From positions 1-22,983 of the forward strand of contig JAFWRL010000078.1 of the NCBI GenBank assembly GCA_017520105.1: a stretch of DNA of 22,983 bases, given 5' to 3'. The stretch's first letter is position 1; every line of letters begins with the position of its first letter. The position numbers and the translations under genes are program-made. Below, piece by piece: positions 21,372-22,983 of the stretch. Source of the stretch: Fibrobacter sp. (GTDB lineage Bacteria; Fibrobacterota; Fibrobacteria; Fibrobacterales; Fibrobacteraceae). The notes beneath the pieces were generated by a model. It was not told where the DNA came from. It did no database searches and saw only the letters and a list, made by a program, of their open reading frames with translations.

Positions 21372-22508
21372 ATGAAACGTTTATTTACAGCGATACTTTT
21401 GGCCCCCCTTTTTTGGGCTTGTTCCGATATAGATTCCGCTGGAGCAACTAGCGAAACCACAAACGGAATTGCAATCACTGTGGTAAACGCCTCTCGCACA
21501 CCCATCGCAAACGCCCGCGTCACCCTTTATTCTAAAGAAAATTTATCCGTTCTAGGGACGTCCAAGTCCGATACCGCAGGTATTGCGCAATTTGACACCC
21601 TCGTTACAAACAACGTATTCATCGAAGGCATCGCAGGCGAAGACTCCTCGCTGATGGCATGGGCTCCGCTCGACACGCACCAGACAGAAATTCCGCTTTT
21701 CCCATCGGCTAGCCTTACCGTACGCACAGGCGCCGCACAAGCGGACTACGCAACACTATTTGAAGTTCTCGCTCTCGACTCCACGCCCTATTCGGCACTC
21801 CGCAGCGGTGGCGAGTACACATTTACCCATGTGCCCGCAGGCTTATTCAATGTTGTCGCGGGCGATTCCTTCATCGCAACAGTCGAACTCGACACAGGCT
21901 CCACCGCCGACACGCTGTTCCGCATCCCTGATGTCACGCGGGAATTCGTATTCGAAGACTTCAACGATGGCGACAGTTTGAACAACCTAGCAAAAGTGTA
22001 TCCAAATTACGGTTGGTATTTCGCCACCGTCGGCAGAGCAAAATTCACCCGTCCTGATTCAACCACAGGTTTCACCGGCGCACTTGAAAGCGACGCAAAC
22101 AAAAACGGAACACGCGGAAAATACCTTTCACTCCGTTACGAACTTTCTGACTCCAGCTATGTAATGCTCGGCACGCATCTCGGTCTCGACACGGGATACT
22201 ACGACATCTCCCGCCTTACCGCCATCCGCATAAAAGCGCGCGGAGACTGCAAATTCTACGTTGCGCTGGAACATTACAAAGAAATTGGCGACAACACGTT
22301 CCGCAAGGCTTTGTGGAAGGCCGAAGCAAACAAGGACTGGCACGAATTCGTATTCCGCCCCGGCGAAGAAGCCCTGCGAGACGAAAGCTACCAAGTACAC
22401 TTCAGTGAAATTGCAACCGAAATAGGATTCTTCTCCGTATTCATCAGGAGCGGGACCAACCTGCAAATCGACGACATTGTATTTGAAGGGATAAACTCTA
22501 TAGAATAG
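21372..22508 (+). CDS. Lipoprotein with an N-terminal Ig/CarboxypepD-like domain and a C-terminal beta-sandwich
   Basis: This 378-residue lipoprotein starts at ATG 21372, two bases after the stop of the TIGR02147-type gene, with AAGGA overlapping that gene's end as the ribosome binding site. The signal MKRLFTAILLAPLFWAC gives a lipidated Cys17. Residues about 33-90 (ITVVNASRTPIANARVTLYSK, then SDTAGIAQFDTL) resemble carboxypeptidase-regulatory or Ig-like beta domains. Residues about 190-375 (FVFEDFNDGDSLNNL, GWYFATVG, LSLRYELS, ISRLTAIRIKARGD, FFSVFIRSGTNLQIDDIVFEG) look like a jelly-roll carbohydrate-binding fold of the CBM11/CIA30 kind; this is a pattern reading, not a proven match. It would face the outside or the periplasm. 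Its close operon partner is the putative regulator, which suggests a surface-exposed product under that protein's control. Confidence 0.75.
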   Translation: MKRLFTAILLAPLFWACSDIDSAGATSETTNGIAITVVNASRTPIANARVTLYSKENLSVLGTSKSDTAGIAQFDTLVTNNVFIEGIAGEDSSLMAWAPLDTHQTEIPLFPSASLTVRTGAAQADYATLFEVLALDSTPYSALRSGGEYTFTHVPAGLFNVVAGDSFIATVELDTGSTADTLFRIPDVTREFVFEDFNDGDSLNNLAKVYPNYGWYFATVGRAKFTRPDSTTGFTGALESDANKNGTRGKYLSLRYELSDSSYVMLGTHLGLDTGYYDISRLTAIRIKARGDCKFYVALEHYKEIGDNTFRKALWKAEANKDWHEFVFRPGEEALRDESYQVHFSEIATEIGFFSVFIRSGTNLQIDDIVFEGINSIE

Positions 22509-22528
22509 ATTTGACTTTACCTCAAATC
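22508..22528 (+). terminator. First hairpin after the lipoprotein gene
   Basis: GATTTGA (22508-22514) pairs with TCAAATC (22522-22528) around a 7-nt loop and begins at the last base of the stop codon. No T tract follows, so it may only stabilise the 3' end. Confidence 0.3.
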
Positions 22529-22552
22529 GACCCAATTTATTCCATAAATTCT

Positions 22553-22585
22553 AATATCGTCAAATCAAACATCACGATATTTTCG
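22553..22585. terminator. Bidirectional-type hairpin between convergent genes
   Basis: AATATCGT (22553-22560) and ACGATATT (22574-22581) form a perfect 8-bp stem with a 13-nt loop. It is flanked by T-rich sequence to the right (plus) and lies 12 bp after the stop of the minus-strand partial gene. Confidence 0.42.
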
Positions 22586-22592
22586 GATAAAT

Positions 22593-22983
22593 TCATTTTT
22601 TCAGATACACGTCATTCACCATGCGGCCTTGAATTTTCTGGCGCACGATGTAGCGACCTTTGGGGAGGTTTTGCGTAGAATGGCCCAAATAATGGCCGTT
22701 CATGTCGAATACGCCTATAGTAACGGCTTCCCCGCGCAAACGGAACGAGTCGGTAATGTGCGTGATAAAAGAATCTTGCGCAGCAACGACCTTTTCCACC
22801 AGCACTTCAACGCGACCCGTATATTCCGTATTGTCGTTGCCCTTGACGGTATATTTGAACGAGGAAAGTCCATTGAAATTCGCCTTGGGCGTAAAGCGGG
22901 CCGTGTAGCCATCGCTTAACAACTCAACTTCTCCGTTTTCTGCTGCAGAAACACTGTACTTCGGCGAGACTTGCGAAAAACCG
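22593..22983 (-). CDS. C-terminal end of a large extracellular protein, truncated at the window edge
   Basis: The frame is open to the right edge, and its first in-frame start-like codon is a TTG at 22922 inside the protein, so the real start lies outside the window. The visible part is about 129 residues. It contains an Ig-like repeat unit (SVSAAENGEVELLSDGY, then ARFTPKANFNGLSSFKYTV, matching the FTPxxNFNGxxSFxYTV pattern), then a linker. The C-terminal segment (ITIGVFDMNGHYLGHSTQNL is close to the actual TIGVFDMNGHYLG; later LPKGRYIVRQKIQG and VYLKK) resembles the secretion-tail domains that end many type IX-secreted proteins. Fibrobacter is known to carry type IX components. An enzyme such as a glycosidase upstream is plausible but cannot be seen. 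Confidence 0.65.
   Translation of the reverse strand, partial: GFSQVSPKYSVSAAENGEVELLSDGYTARFTPKANFNGLSSFKYTVKGNDNTEYTGRVEVLVEKVVAAQDSFITHITDSFRLRGEAVTIGVFDMNGHYLGHSTQNLPKGRYIVRQKIQGRMVNDVYLKK

Overview
The window looks like a chromosomal segment of a Fibrobacter-type bacterium (Fibrobacterota, gut cellulose degraders). Four family-level signatures support this: a FISUMP-type paralogous domain protein, a TIGR02147-type (Fibrobacter paralogous family) protein, lipoproteins with long Ser-rich linkers after the lipobox Cys, and a terminal fragment that resembles an extracellular enzyme ending in a secretion-tail domain. No rRNA, tRNA, CRISPR array, insertion sequence or integrase was seen.

Left part (1-6512): the 3' portion of a GspE/PilB secretion or pilus ATPase; a convergent CHC2/Toprim primase-like gene; murB (peptidoglycan precursor synthesis), divergent from the primase across only 27 bp; a VanZ-like membrane protein that overlaps murB tail to tail; a FecR-domain lipoprotein; and an RlmI-type 23S rRNA methyltransferase.

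Middle part (6513-13117): an FGGY (xylulokinase-like) kinase, a secreted TPR protein, a small acidic protein whose promoter is interleaved with that of the TPR gene, a FISUMP protein, a PAP2 phosphatase-like membrane protein, and an ArsR-HTH/methyltransferase fusion. Intergenic repeats follow the acidic-protein gene and the fusion gene.

Right part (13118-22983): a well-signalled 35-residue membrane microprotein, a large YfhO-family membrane protein with an acyltransferase-3 gene 7 bp behind it, then a divergent surface module. On the minus strand an FGE-like lipoprotein gene is translationally coupled (TAATG) to a histidine-phosphatase lipoprotein gene. On the plus strand a TIGR02147-type protein lies 2 bp upstream of a lipoprotein gene with a carbohydrate-binding-like beta domain. 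The 300+ bp region between the two pairs holds two near-identical 19-bp imperfect palindromes plus a degenerate third copy, two of them overlapping predicted -35 elements. This candidate operator set is the best lead for an undescribed regulatory system. The window ends in the 3' end of a minus-strand extracellular protein gene.

All functions come from reading motifs; no database search was run. Promoter and terminator calls are visual matches to consensus.
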